Positions 1 to 8,891 of a stretch of 64,000 nt of DNA are shown here, piece after piece. The number at the start of each line of letters is the position of its first letter. Position 1 is the first letter of the stretch. The stretch comes from Bacteroidota bacterium. GTDB lineage: Bacteria; Bacteroidota; Ignavibacteria; UBA10030; UBA6906. The position numbers were made by a program, and so were the translations under genes. The notes below the pieces were generated by a model. It saw only the letters and a list, made by a program, of their open reading frames with translations, was not told the origin of the DNA and ran no database searches. Location of the stretch: the NCBI GenBank assembly GCA_030835135.1, contig JAUQWO010000064.1, positions 124,001 through 188,000 on the forward strand, in the 5' to 3' direction.

Positions 1-863
1 CCATCATCCTCATACGTGTCCAGGAACCGGTCAAGGCACTGCATGATCTTGCTGACGGACCGTGCCCGTATGTCGGTGTCCTTTTCCAGGAGCAGCACGG
101 CTGCAAGCCAGTTCGAACATATCCATGGGGTCCAGTTGTTCACCCGCTTGGGTGTCAGCCCCATCCACCAGAAATCGTCGCGGGCAAGGTTCGGACCGAT
201 CACCCGCCGGTCCACCTCATGGGCGATCCGGGCGGTGATGAGCGGCGTGACCGCCTCGAGGGAATCATGCAGAAGGTAGGACGTCCACGCAAGGAGCGAC
301 GCGGTCTCCGCGGCGAACAGGTCCACGGTGGGTTCTTCGACATCGGGGAGACCCGATCCGGCACGCTGCATGCCGACGTGCGCCGGAACGCCCCAATAAC
401 TTTCCTCACAGATCGTCCAGATCCCGTTGATGATGTCATCGCGGAACCTCCCTCGCCCCTCGATGCACTCGGCGATGACCAGAGTGGCGAGTTGCTGCCT
501 GCGCGCGAACATCGTCGTCTGGAATCTGCCCCGGTCGCCGGTGCGGACATACTCCAGGAACCCGGTCGCCTTCAACTCAGGCCAGCTGCAACCGAGCGAT
601 CCTTCCGCCGCGCGTACATACGCTTCTCGCACGGGAGACGGAAGCGACCGCCATTGCTCACGCGCGGAGAAGGGCGGGATCAGGGTCCACGAACGTGGAA
701 CGGCCAGCGTTGTGCGAAGATCCTCCAGGGAGATCGATCCCGCGAGGATCCCGGTCGGGTGCCCCGCCGCATCGGTGACCGCTGCCGATACGGGCACGGA
801 AAGACACAGGGCGGTCAGGATGCCCAGGGCACTGCACCTCAACGAGCGGCATTGGGTGATCAC
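1..863 (-). CDS. Heparinase II/III-family polysaccharide lyase, N-terminal part (cut by window edge)
   Basis: The frame is open from a GTG at 861-863 to the window start, so about 287 N-terminal residues are present and the C-terminus is missing. A signal peptide is visible (short basic start, LGILTALCLSVPVSA). The body matches the alpha/alpha-toroid N-domain of heparinase II/III-type lyases: a CEESYWGVPAH segment, then DVEEPTVDLFAAETASLLAW, then FWWMGLTP and NNWTPWICSNWLAA. Such proteins are secreted or periplasmic and cleave uronic-acid glycans; substrate cannot be told from this half. The GTG is preceded by a purine-rich AGAGAGGA about 9 bases upstream. It is divergent from the desaturase at 1135. 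The family call is from recognised motifs; the start codon is less certain. Confidence 0.8.
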   Translation of the reverse strand, partial: MITQCRSLRCSALGILTALCLSVPVSAAVTDAAGHPTGILAGSISLEDLRTTLAVPRSWTLIPPFSAREQWRSLPSPVREAYVRAAEGSLGCSWPELKATGFLEYVRTGDRGRFQTTMFARRQQLATLVIAECIEGRGRFRDDIINGIWTICEESYWGVPAHVGMQRAGSGLPDVEEPTVDLFAAETASLLAWTSYLLHDSLEAVTPLITARIAHEVDRRVIGPNLARDDFWWMGLTPKRVNNWTPWICSNWLAAVLLLEKDTDIRARSVSKIMQCLDRFLDTYEDD

Positions 864-1134
864 CGGTCAGAGATCCTCTCTCTATAATAAGGGTACGCGT
901 GATGCGAGTTCGGGGGAGTGACCCGGCAGATGGTGTTCGCGCACCTGCCGGTACCTTGGAATCTACGCGGTTCGAGGCCGAAAGGCAAGCTCGCGGAACT
1001 GGCGGACCGTCTTTCGGCCGTGCAGGGACTAACGGGACGCTTCTGAAAGGGGTTATTTTTCTTAGAAGGATGAACGCGTTGCCGCTCCCCAGTGTTCCAT
1101 TGTTGAGGGACCACCAACCAGGGAGCGGTACAGG
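864..1134. other. Divergent intergenic region
   Basis: This 271-base spacer separates two divergent genes and should carry both promoters. A TATAAT-like string lies at about 882-889, near the lyase side. No conserved ORF, tRNA or obvious operator was seen. Confidence 0.4.
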
Positions 1135-2121
1135 ATGAACAAGCTTGAAGTGATCCGCAGTATCGAGGGATTCGTGGGCGACAACATTGGATCGCTGCTC
1201 AAGCCAGTAGGCGACAGCTGGCAGCCTTCCGATTTCCTGCCGGCCATGTCCGACCCCGACTGGAAAGAACGGGTGGACGCGCTCCAGGCCGGGGCCCGCA
1301 ACCTCCCCGATGATCTCCTCGTGGTGCTTGTCGGGGACATGGTGACGGAAGAGGCTCTTCCCACGTACCAGACGTGGATCAACCGACTCGATGGCCTGAC
1401 AGATGAGACCGGCGTGAGCACATCGCCGTGGAGCCAGTGGAGCCGCGGGTGGACCGCCGAGGAGAACCGTCACGGGGATCTCCTGAACAGATATCTGTTC
1501 CTTTCGGGGCGCGTGGACATGCGGGCCGTCGAGGTCACGATCCACCACCTGATCAACGCCGGCTTCGATCCGCAGACGGAGAACGATCCGTACCTCGGGT
1601 TCATCTACACATCCTTTCAGGAACGTGCCACGAAGATATCGCACCGCAACGTTGCCACGCTCGCGCTCCGTGCCGGGGACGAGACGCTGCACCGGATCTG
1701 CGGGATGATCGCGGGGGATGAGGCCCGGCATGAGAAGGCGTACAAGTTGTTCATGACGCGGATCTTCGAGATCGATCCTGTGGGTGCCATCATCGCCTTT
1801 GCGGCGATGATGAAACGGAAGATCGTGATGCCTGCCGTGATGATGCGCGACGGGATCAGCGACTCCCTCTTCCATCGCTTCTCACGGGTAGCCCAGCATA
1901 CCGGGGTGTACACGGCGATGGATTACGCCGACATCGTGGAGAGCCTGGTGAAGCACTGGAACATTGAGAACCTCCCCGGCCTCTCTGATATCGCCGCGCG
2001 TTCACAGGACTACCTCTGCGGACTGGCGGCCCGGTATCGCGCCCTCGCCGAACGGGCCCCGGCGTTCGCCGGACCCGACCGTTTCAGCTGGATCTTTGAC
2101 AGGCCGGTGGGTGAGGTGTGA
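1135..2121 (+). CDS. Acyl-ACP desaturase (fatty acid desaturase type 2)
   Basis: A 328-residue soluble di-iron enzyme of the stearoyl-ACP desaturase family, which inserts a cis double bond into acyl chains bound to acyl carrier protein and so adjusts membrane fluidity. The two iron-binding EENRHGD (about residue 109) and DEARHEK (about residue 194) motifs are both intact and spaced as in the family. No signal peptide or membrane segment is present, as expected. The ATG at 1135 has GGGAG about 10 bases upstream. It appears to be monocistronic. Electron donor is unknown; a ferredoxin would be expected but none is encoded here. Confidence 0.93.
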   Translation: MNKLEVIRSIEGFVGDNIGSLLKPVGDSWQPSDFLPAMSDPDWKERVDALQAGARNLPDDLLVVLVGDMVTEEALPTYQTWINRLDGLTDETGVSTSPWSQWSRGWTAEENRHGDLLNRYLFLSGRVDMRAVEVTIHHLINAGFDPQTENDPYLGFIYTSFQERATKISHRNVATLALRAGDETLHRICGMIAGDEARHEKAYKLFMTRIFEIDPVGAIIAFAAMMKRKIVMPAVMMRDGISDSLFHRFSRVAQHTGVYTAMDYADIVESLVKHWNIENLPGLSDIAARSQDYLCGLAARYRALAERAPAFAGPDRFSWIFDRPVGEV

Positions 2122-2240
2122 ACGCCGGCAGCACGGTGTGCGAACGAACGCAGGAGAAGGCAACGATTTCTTTACACTCCCATAATACACGGGTAACGTA
2201 GCGATCGTAGATTGCGTGCCGACATCCAGGAGGAGCCAGT

Positions 2241-2462
2241 ATGAGCGTATGCACAACGTGTGGCGTGGGCGAACTCAAGACCGCCCGCGGTGCGAGCAGG
2301 CGATCGTTCTATCAAACGTGTTCGAACCGCAAGTGTGGCGCGACACACGAACTTGTCCTGAGCATCTCCGATGCCGTCTCATCCCTCCCCAGGGAAACGC
2401 CCCGGAAAGCGAAGAAGGGACCCCCATCCGGCACCACCGAGTGGACCCCGGGCGGCGAGTGA
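2241..2462 (+). CDS. Small zinc-ribbon protein
   Basis: A 73-residue protein with an N-terminal CTTC pair and a second CSNRKC pair about 20 residues later, the layout of a single zinc ribbon, followed by a basic, proline-rich low-complexity tail. The start is well supported by a strong AGGAGG ribosome site 6 bases before ATG. Function is unknown: isolated ribbons of this type may bind nucleic acid or act as small regulators, but nothing here decides that. It stands alone between the desaturase and a barrel protein. Confidence 0.6.
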   Translation: MSVCTTCGVGELKTARGASRRSFYQTCSNRKCGATHELVLSISDAVSSLPRETPRKAKKGPPSGTTEWTPGGE

Positions 2463-2676
2463 CCCGGAACGGGCCCCTCGGTTCCCCCACCCGCTCCCCG
2501 CATAGGCATGGTCTCCGCATCAGTGACCGACGCAGCGGTCCCCTGATCGCCGACGGCAACCGCGTGACCTCCCGCAGGCGCACCTTCTCCCCCTCACGTT
2601 CCGTGTCCCGACCGTTTCCTCTTGTGTGTGATTGACATTTTCCCCCGGAAAACGCTCATTAGAAGATGGAGGAAAC

Positions 2677-3180
2677 ATGAAGGGACGGACCATTCGCATA
2701 ACAACGCTCGGCGGTCTGCTAGTCTGCTGCCTGCTCGCACTTTCACCACACACCACCCATGCGCAGGGGTCCTTCGGTATCGGACTCATCGTCGGAGAAC
2801 CGACCGGGATCTCATGGAAGTATCAGCTGAGCGAGCGCAACGCTCTGGACGGTGCACTGGGGTTCTCGCCCTTCGACCGCATGCGTCTCCATGTCGATTA
2901 TCTCTGGCTCGCGCGGCCATTCAATGAGCGCCGTCTCATTCTTTCCTATGGTGCCGGGCTGGCTATCGGATTCGGGAAGCGGTGGGTCGACGGGAGACGT
3001 GGCGTGTTCGGCTATGTCGTTCAGGAGGCCGGGCTGGCGGTACGGATCCCCGTGGGCCTGTCCTACACGATCCCGCGGACGCCGCTTGAGATCGGCCTGG
3101 AGATCGCCCCGCTGGTCATACTGGGACCCGAGGCCGGGCTGGGGGCGGATGGAGGCGTGATACTCCGCATTTATCCCTGA
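2677..3180 (+). CDS. Small outer-membrane beta-barrel-like protein (paralogue of 49589-50098)
   Basis: 167 residues with a cleavable signal peptide ending in THAQ and a body of alternating hydrophobic strands ending in an aromatic/hydrophobic C-terminus (LRIYP). The segment GIGLIVGEPTGISWK is shared almost word for word with the protein at 49589-50098 (GLGVIIGEPTGLSAK), so the two are paralogues of one small barrel family, similar to proteins annotated as BAPKO_0422-type outer-member barrels. GGAGG lies 5 bases upstream of the chosen ATG; the reading frame is open further upstream but without a ribosome site. Role unknown. Confidence 0.7.
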   Translation: MKGRTIRITTLGGLLVCCLLALSPHTTHAQGSFGIGLIVGEPTGISWKYQLSERNALDGALGFSPFDRMRLHVDYLWLARPFNERRLILSYGAGLAIGFGKRWVDGRRGVFGYVVQEAGLAVRIPVGLSYTIPRTPLEIGLEIAPLVILGPEAGLGADGGVILRIYP

Positions 3181-3506
3181 GTCGGAAGGCCACGGGTCTG
3201 TGAACCTCCTTGTGGGCCGGTAGGCTCACGACGGCGGTCGCCTCATCCGCGCGTGGTTCGTTCCGTTGCTACGGGCGCACATCTCCCGCTTGTGCACCCA
3301 GATCCTTGAAAATCGTTGAAATATGGCATATTGACAATGACTATGGTATTGGTGATATTATTCGTTGTTAAGCCAAACTAATTCCACCTTGCGGGTCTCG
3401 ATGCCATTCCCCGATCGGCTATCTCCGCAAGAGCGCTCATCCGAATTCCCGATCATCCTTATCTCAACGTAGTCCCTATCATCGTTTCGCGAAGAAGGAG
3501 ATACCC
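3181..3506. other. 326-base intergenic region upstream of the TonB receptor
   Basis: The first half is GC-rich with no ORF. The second half, about 3305-3375, is an AT-rich island that carries the promoter listed at 3331-3361. The 5' leader of the receptor would then be about 140 bases. No riboswitch fold was recognised. Confidence 0.5.
3331..3361 (+). promoter_or_regulatory. Candidate promoter of the TonB receptor
   Basis: TTGACA at 3331-3336 is followed after 19 bases by TATTAT at 3356-3361 (or 18 bases by GATATT), inside the only AT-rich island of the spacer. Placement upstream of 3507 fits. Spacing is slightly long, so this is a motif-level prediction. Confidence 0.45.
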
Positions 3507-6485
3507 ATGGTGCAACGGCTGCTGCATCCCCTGGCTCTGGCGTTGATCGTGGCGCTGTGCACGGTGCTCACCGCACATGCACAACGGTCATCCAACCTGA
3601 CCGGCACCGTAAAAGATGCGACAACGAGAGATGCCCTGCCGGGCGCGAACATCCTGGTCGTGGGGAAGAGCATGGGGGCGACCACCGACATCTCCGGCAA
3701 GTTCATCATCCGCAACATCCCCGCGGGCACCCAAACACTCCGCATCACGTACGTCGGGTACCGCACGGTCACGGCAACCGTCACCATCCCCGAAGGGGGC
3801 GATGTGCGCAAGGACTTCGACCTCTCCGCGGTCGCGATCGAGGGCGAAACGGTGGTCGTCACGGCACAGGCCGCCGGACAAAAGGAAGCGATCAATCAGC
3901 AGCTCACCTCGATGCCGGTCATGAACGTCGTCTCCGCGGCACGCATCCAGGAGCTGCCCGATGCCAATGCCGCCGAGTCCGTGAGCCGCCTCCCCGGTGT
4001 CTCCCTCATCCGCACCGGCGGTGAGGGCGCCAAGGTGGTCATCCGCGGTCTCTCGCCGCAGTTCAACCAGGTGACCATCGACGGCGTGGAGCTTCCGAGC
4101 GATGTCGCGTCATCGAACAATCTCACGTCGGGCGACCGCAACGCACAGGAATCTCAGTCGAACCAGTTGGGCGATCGCGCCGAGGACCTCAGCATGATCT
4201 CTTCGAGCATGCTCGGCGGCATCGAAGTCATCAAAGCCATCACGCCTGACATGGATGCGACGCTGATCGGTGGCGTGGTGAACTTCGGCATGCGCAAGGC
4301 CTCCCGCGGGATGACGTCGCTCATCGATCCGGAACTCGGGTGGCTCCCCAACATCGAACTGCGCGTCCAGGGGGGCTTCAACGACCTGAAGAGCACCCGG
4401 TCGGATTACCGGTTCGTGGGCTCGCTCGAGAAGCGGTTCATGGACGATGCGCTCGGCGTGTTCTTCCAGGCCTCCACGGAAAAGCGGAACCTGAGCTCGC
4501 ACAATCTCGGCGTGGGATACAACCTGAGTGACAAGATCCACGGTGATGCCGGCATCCCCGACCTCTCGACACTCGAGCTCACGGACGTGAACCGCACCCG
4601 CGAACGTGTGGGCGGTACGCTCGTGCTCGACTACCAGCATGAATCGGGCGAGATCGGATTGATGAATTTCGCCAGCGCGAGCGACACGCGGGCACTCAAC
4701 CGTGGGCAGGTGATCAATACCGGGAACCGGTGGGTGAACTACACCGCGGGTGAGACGCACGACGAGCTCAATATCATCAGCACCATGCTGAGCGTGAAGC
4801 AGGAGATCCCATTGTTCCATGTCGACATGAAGCTGTCGCACAGCTATTCAGAATCCCGCAGCCCCGAAGACCTGTACTTCAATTTCCGGCAGCAGGATGC
4901 CGGCTTGAACAATCTGGGCGACCTGACCAAGCTTCCCCCGCAGGTCCTCGCAAAGCTGATCACACCGAATCCCGCGACCGCGTATCAGGACGCGATCTCG
5001 ACGTCCACGACGCTCTCGCATGAGCGGGCGATCACCGGGAGCCTGGACCTGCAGACGGACCTGCAACTCCTTGACTGGGTCTCCACGAAGGTCAAGTTCG
5101 GCGGCTTCTACCAGCGCCGCACCCGCACCTACGACTTCAACACCAGCTCGGGATCCACGTGGGGTGAGGACGCGATGCTGAACGCCTTCCGGGCAGCCTA
5201 TCCGTCACTCATCACCAACGGCAGTCTCCTGAGCATGCTGAACTTCATCGATGACCCGTACCGCTACGGGACCTTCCTGAACGGTGACTACGATCTGACC
5301 CTGCCGATCAGCATCGACATGATGTGGAAGCTGCTCCCTGTTGCGCGGAGAACGGCACAGGTCGGTGACCGTGGCGGGTATCAGCCCAACGACCTCGGCA
5401 CCGTCATCAATGACTACAACGGCACGGAGGACAAGAGTGCCGCGTACGCCATGGCAACCTTCACCCTCGGCGAGCAGGTGACGATCCTCCCCGGCGTGCG
5501 CTACCAGAATCTGTCCACGGAGTACACCGGGGTGCGGGGCAAGCTCGTCCCCGGCGGACTGCAGGGCGGCGATACGACCGTCTCCATGGCGCACGGATAC
5601 TGGCTGCCGATGCTCCACCTCCGGTATGCACCGTTCGAATGGCTCCAGTTCCATTTCGCCTACACGAACACCCTGAACTACCCCGACTACAGCACGATCA
5701 CGCCGCGCTATCTCATCGGGACCGGCTTCATCTCCTACAACAATTTCAGGATCAAACCCGCGCGGTCGCAGAACCTGGACCTTGTCGCGGCATTTCATTC
5801 CAACGAGATCGGCTTGCTCACGCTCAACGGGTTCAAGAAGCGGATCGAGGACCTGATCTTCTTCTCCAAGACCTATGTGACGGACGTGAGCCAGTACCCT
5901 GATCTGCCCGCCCCGAGCGGACAGCTGTTCGAGTTCAACACCTACATCAACAACCCGATCGCGATCGATGTGTACGGCATCGAGACCGAATGGCAGACAC
6001 ACTTCTGGTACCTGCCCCAGCCGTTCACAGGCCTCGTGCTGAACATCAACTATACGCACATCTTCTCCGAGGCCAGCTATCCGAGGAGTGAGCTGTCCGT
6101 CACGTATGACGATGACGGGAACGCCACGACCACCCGTCTGGACACCGCCTACACGACGCGCCTGCTCAATCAGCCGAACGATATCCTGAACCTGACCATC
6201 GGCTACGACTACATGGGCTTCTCGGCACGCGTGTCGATGCTCTACCAGGACAACATCTTCAAGAAACCGGATTTCTGGATGCAGAACCGCGTCAACTCGG
6301 CGACGTATACCCGCTGGGACCTCTCGGTGAAACAGGAACTGCCGTGGTACGGCATGCAGCTCTTCTTCAATATGAACAACATCACCGGCGAGAATGAACT
6401 TGACATCAATCAGAAGACCAGCTTCGCCGCGTATGAGCAACGGTACGGCATGACCGCGGACCTCGGGTTGCGTATCCGGCTCTGA
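3507..6485 (+). CDS. TonB-dependent outer-membrane receptor with carboxypeptidase-regulatory-like N-domain
   Basis: 992 residues. After a signal peptide ending in AHAQ comes a CarboxypepD-regulatory-like/CNA-B fold (GTVKDATTRDALPGAN... to about residue 110), then a plug domain (SVSRLPGVSLIRTGGEGAKV, VVIRGLSPQFNQVTIDGVEL, about 150-250) and a long 22-strand barrel ending in GLRIRL, an aromatic/hydrophobic C-terminal strand. The plug resembles the TonB-Xanth-Caul subgroup that imports oligosaccharides. No SusD partner follows, so it is not a canonical Sus pair. AAGGAG lies 6 bases upstream of the start; a terminator follows at 6534-6563. Given the nearby lyase, fucosidases and deacylase, import of glycan fragments is a reasonable inference, not shown. 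Confidence 0.92.
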   Translation: MVQRLLHPLALALIVALCTVLTAHAQRSSNLTGTVKDATTRDALPGANILVVGKSMGATTDISGKFIIRNIPAGTQTLRITYVGYRTVTATVTIPEGGDVRKDFDLSAVAIEGETVVVTAQAAGQKEAINQQLTSMPVMNVVSAARIQELPDANAAESVSRLPGVSLIRTGGEGAKVVIRGLSPQFNQVTIDGVELPSDVASSNNLTSGDRNAQESQSNQLGDRAEDLSMISSSMLGGIEVIKAITPDMDATLIGGVVNFGMRKASRGMTSLIDPELGWLPNIELRVQGGFNDLKSTRSDYRFVGSLEKRFMDDALGVFFQASTEKRNLSSHNLGVGYNLSDKIHGDAGIPDLSTLELTDVNRTRERVGGTLVLDYQHESGEIGLMNFASASDTRALNRGQVINTGNRWVNYTAGETHDELNIISTMLSVKQEIPLFHVDMKLSHSYSESRSPEDLYFNFRQQDAGLNNLGDLTKLPPQVLAKLITPNPATAYQDAISTSTTLSHERAITGSLDLQTDLQLLDWVSTKVKFGGFYQRRTRTYDFNTSSGSTWGEDAMLNAFRAAYPSLITNGSLLSMLNFIDDPYRYGTFLNGDYDLTLPISIDMMWKLLPVARRTAQVGDRGGYQPNDLGTVINDYNGTEDKSAAYAMATFTLGEQVTILPGVRYQNLSTEYTGVRGKLVPGGLQGGDTTVSMAHGYWLPMLHLRYAPFEWLQFHFAYTNTLNYPDYSTITPRYLIGTGFISYNNFRIKPARSQNLDLVAAFHSNEIGLLTLNGFKKRIEDLIFFSKTYVTDVSQYPDLPAPSGQLFEFNTYINNPIAIDVYGIETEWQTHFWYLPQPFTGLVLNINYTHIFSEASYPRSELSVTYDDDGNATTTRLDTAYTTRLLNQPNDILNLTIGYDYMGFSARVSMLYQDNIFKKPDFWMQNRVNSATYTRWDLSVKQELPWYGMQLFFNMNNITGENELDINQKTSFAAYEQRYGMTADLGLRIRL

Positions 6486-6533
6486 TCCGGCCTTCCCTTT
6501 CGCGCCGGTCGGCGCCGTGCGACCGGTTCATGC

Positions 6534-6563
6534 AACGGCCCCTCGTTCACACGAGGGGCCGTT
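6534..6563 (+). terminator. Intrinsic terminator after the TonB receptor
   Basis: A perfect 13-bp stem (6534-6546 with 6551-6563) with a 4-base TCAC loop, 48 bases after the receptor stop codon, followed by a weak T-containing tail (CCGTTG). The stem is strong; the tract of Ts is short. Confidence 0.7.
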
Positions 6564-6641
6564 CCGTTGTCCCCCCCGTCCACCTCTTGCAACCGCACCC
6601 GAATCGGCCTATATTGCAGCACGAACCAGGACCCCCCGACC

Positions 6642-8318
6642 ATGGATCCATTGACCTCGCGCAGGACCTTTCTTGCCACCGTTGCGGGCGCCGGCACATC
6701 GGCGATCCTCGCAGGGTGCGCGACCACGCCGTTCACCACCCGGCCTTCCTTCGATCTCGCGATCATCAACGGCACCGTGATCGATGGGACCGGCGGCCCC
6801 GAACGCCGCCTGGATGTCGGGATCCGGAACGGCGTGATCACCGCCATCGGCGATCTCCGGCAGGCCTCCGCCACCCGTGTCATCGATGCCTCCGGACTGA
6901 AGGTGGTCCCCGGGTTCATCGATGTTCACTCGCACACCGATCTCGACCTCATCAAGAACCCGTATGCGCCCAGCAAGGTCCGCCAGGGCGTGACCACCGA
7001 GGTCACCGGTCAGGATGGCGAATCGGTCGCGCCGCTGGGCGGCATCGGTCTCGATCATACCTTGCAGGAGTTCCGGGGATCCTTCGGCTTCGATTGCCCG
7101 TACCGGACGATGGACGAATTCTTCACATTCCTCGGCGCCCGGGGTTCCGCGCAGAACCTCATTTCGTTCATCGGCCTGGGGACACTGCGTGCCGTGCACG
7201 TGGGCTTCGATGACCGTCCTGCTACCGCCGACGAGATCACGGCCATGCGCGCGGCCGCACGCGCGGCGATCGAACAGGGGTGCTTTGGGGCAAGCACCGG
7301 CCTGGAGTACACGCCGGGGAGCTTTGCCGATCAGGCCGAACTCGCCGCCTTGATGGAAGCGATCCCGGCGCGGGGCCGCCTCTACGCATCACACATGCGC
7401 AACGAAGATAACCGCGTGCTGGAGGCACTCACCGAGGCCATCGCCATCGCCCGCGCCTCCGGATCACGGCTGCAGGTCTCGCACCTTAAGGCGCAGAACA
7501 AGGGGAACTGGCCGAAGGTGACAACGGCACTGCGCATGATGGACGACGCCATTGCCGGCGGCATCGATGTGCATGCCGACCGGTATCCATACATCGCCTT
7601 CAATACCGGCCTCACCAACCTCTTCCCGCTGTGGTCGAGGGATGGCGGGACCGCAAAGTTCCTCGAACGCCTGAAGGATCCGGCCCTCGCGGCACGCCTG
7701 CGCGCGGATGTCCAGCGCAAAGTGGATGGCCTGGGATCGTGGGACGCGGTCATGATCTCGAGCGTGCGCCAGGAACAGAACAAACCCTACCAGGGAAAGA
7801 CGATCCTCCAGATCGGCACCGAACGCCGCGTCGATCCCTATGAGTTCGTCGTGGCACTGCAACTGGAAGAACAGGCAAGCGTCGGGATGGTCGGCTTCGG
7901 AATGGATGAACCAGGAACGGAAATGGTCCTGGCCTGGAAGAACACGGTGGTCGCATCCGATGCCGGTCCACGGGCCCCGGGTGACGGTTCCTGGCCCCAT
8001 CCCCGCGCCTACGGCACCTTCCCCCGCGCCATCGCACACTATCAACGCACACGGAAGATCACGACCCTGCCGGATATGATACGGAAGATGACCTCCCTGC
8101 CTGCCGGCGTCCTCGGGCTTCGCGACCGCGGCGTGATCGCGGAGGGGAAGGCCGCCGACATCGTGCTCTTCAACTATGACACGATCGCGGACCGGTCGGT
8201 CTTCACCGATCCGCATCGGTTCCCCGATGGGATCCCCTTCGTGATCGTCAATGGCATCCCGGTCGTGGACAACGACAGGCAGACCGATGCAAAGCCCGGA
8301 AAGGTCCTGCGCGCATGA
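6642..8318 (+). CDS. Tat-exported lipoprotein N-acyl-D-amino-acid deacylase (D-aminoacylase family)
   Basis: 558 residues of the amidohydrolase superfamily. The N-terminus has a twin-arginine motif (SRRTFLA) and a lipobox (ILAGC), so the enzyme should be exported folded and lipid-anchored. The domain proper starts with DLAIINGTVIDGTGG and shows the metal-binding HSHTD (about residue 101), the SHMRNED and LQVSHLKAQ histidines and a HADRYPY segment, as in D-aminoacylases that release D-amino acids from N-acyl-D-amino acids. Substrate could also be a related N-acyl or dipeptide compound. The chosen ATG puts the twin arginines at residues 7-8. The stop codon overlaps the start of tag (ATGA), indicating translational coupling. 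Confidence 0.87.
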   Translation: MDPLTSRRTFLATVAGAGTSAILAGCATTPFTTRPSFDLAIINGTVIDGTGGPERRLDVGIRNGVITAIGDLRQASATRVIDASGLKVVPGFIDVHSHTDLDLIKNPYAPSKVRQGVTTEVTGQDGESVAPLGGIGLDHTLQEFRGSFGFDCPYRTMDEFFTFLGARGSAQNLISFIGLGTLRAVHVGFDDRPATADEITAMRAAARAAIEQGCFGASTGLEYTPGSFADQAELAALMEAIPARGRLYASHMRNEDNRVLEALTEAIAIARASGSRLQVSHLKAQNKGNWPKVTTALRMMDDAIAGGIDVHADRYPYIAFNTGLTNLFPLWSRDGGTAKFLERLKDPALAARLRADVQRKVDGLGSWDAVMISSVRQEQNKPYQGKTILQIGTERRVDPYEFVVALQLEEQASVGMVGFGMDEPGTEMVLAWKNTVVASDAGPRAPGDGSWPHPRAYGTFPRAIAHYQRTRKITTLPDMIRKMTSLPAGVLGLRDRGVIAEGKAADIVLFNYDTIADRSVFTDPHRFPDGIPFVIVNGIPVVDNDRQTDAKPGKVLRA

Positions 8319-8890
8319 GCACCTCTTCACGCATACGGTGTGGCTGGGCCGGCACCGACCCCTTATATGTCGCGTATCACGATACCGAGTGGGGCGTCCC
8401 GGTGCACGATGACCGGCACCTCTTCGAGATGCTCACCCTGGAGGGCGCGCAGGCGGGACTGAGCTGGATCACGATCCTCCGGAAACGCGATAACTACCGG
8501 AAGGCATTCGATGGATTTCGCGCCGAGCGCATCGCCCGGTATGATGCGAAGAAGGTGCGCGCGCTCCTGGCCAATGAGGGGATCGTACGAAACCGGCTGA
8601 AGATTGCCTCCACCATCAGCAATGCCAGGGCATTCCTCGCGGTCCGGAAGGAGTTTGGCAGCTTCGACCACTACATCTGGCAGTTCGTTGGCGGCACGCC
8701 CCGGCAGGAACACCGGCATTCGCTGAAGGACATCCCCGCACACACGGCAGAGTCGGATGCCATGAGCAAGGACCTCAAGAAGCGGGGGTTCCGTTTCGTC
8801 GGCTCGACGATCTGCTATGCATTCATGCAGGCCGTGGGCATGGTGAACGACCATACGACCGATTGTTTCCGTCACGGCAAGGTACGGTAG
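8315..8890 (+). CDS. tag: DNA-3-methyladenine glycosylase I
   Basis: 191 residues, the usual size of Tag, which removes 3-methyladenine from alkylated DNA in base excision repair. The family signature RCGWAG near the N-terminus, YHDTEWG, the LEGAQAGLSWITIL segment and the C-terminal CFRH are all present; the Cys/His residues at the two ends match the zinc site of Tag. Its ATG overlaps the deacylase stop, an odd pairing of a repair enzyme with an exported lipoprotein. No other repair gene is adjacent. Confidence 0.95.
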   Translation: MSTSSRIRCGWAGTDPLYVAYHDTEWGVPVHDDRHLFEMLTLEGAQAGLSWITILRKRDNYRKAFDGFRAERIARYDAKKVRALLANEGIVRNRLKIASTISNARAFLAVRKEFGSFDHYIWQFVGGTPRQEHRHSLKDIPAHTAESDAMSKDLKKRGFRFVGSTICYAFMQAVGMVNDHTTDCFRHGKVR

Positions 8891-8891
8891 C

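Noticed and set aside
1061-1080. Another copy of the 60-bp element (AGAAGGATGAACG)
   Set aside because: Only the GGATGAA core matches; no AGCTAATCC block and no -10 box at the right distance toward the lyase gene.
658-1875. 405-codon minus-strand ORF across the lyase start and the desaturase
   Set aside because: It overlaps the diagnostic di-iron motifs of the desaturase in antisense and shows no family features.
5205-6440. 411-codon minus-strand ORF opposite the TonB receptor
   Set aside because: High-GC shadow frame; its codons mirror a clearly recognised receptor and the translation has no domain, signal or ribosome site.
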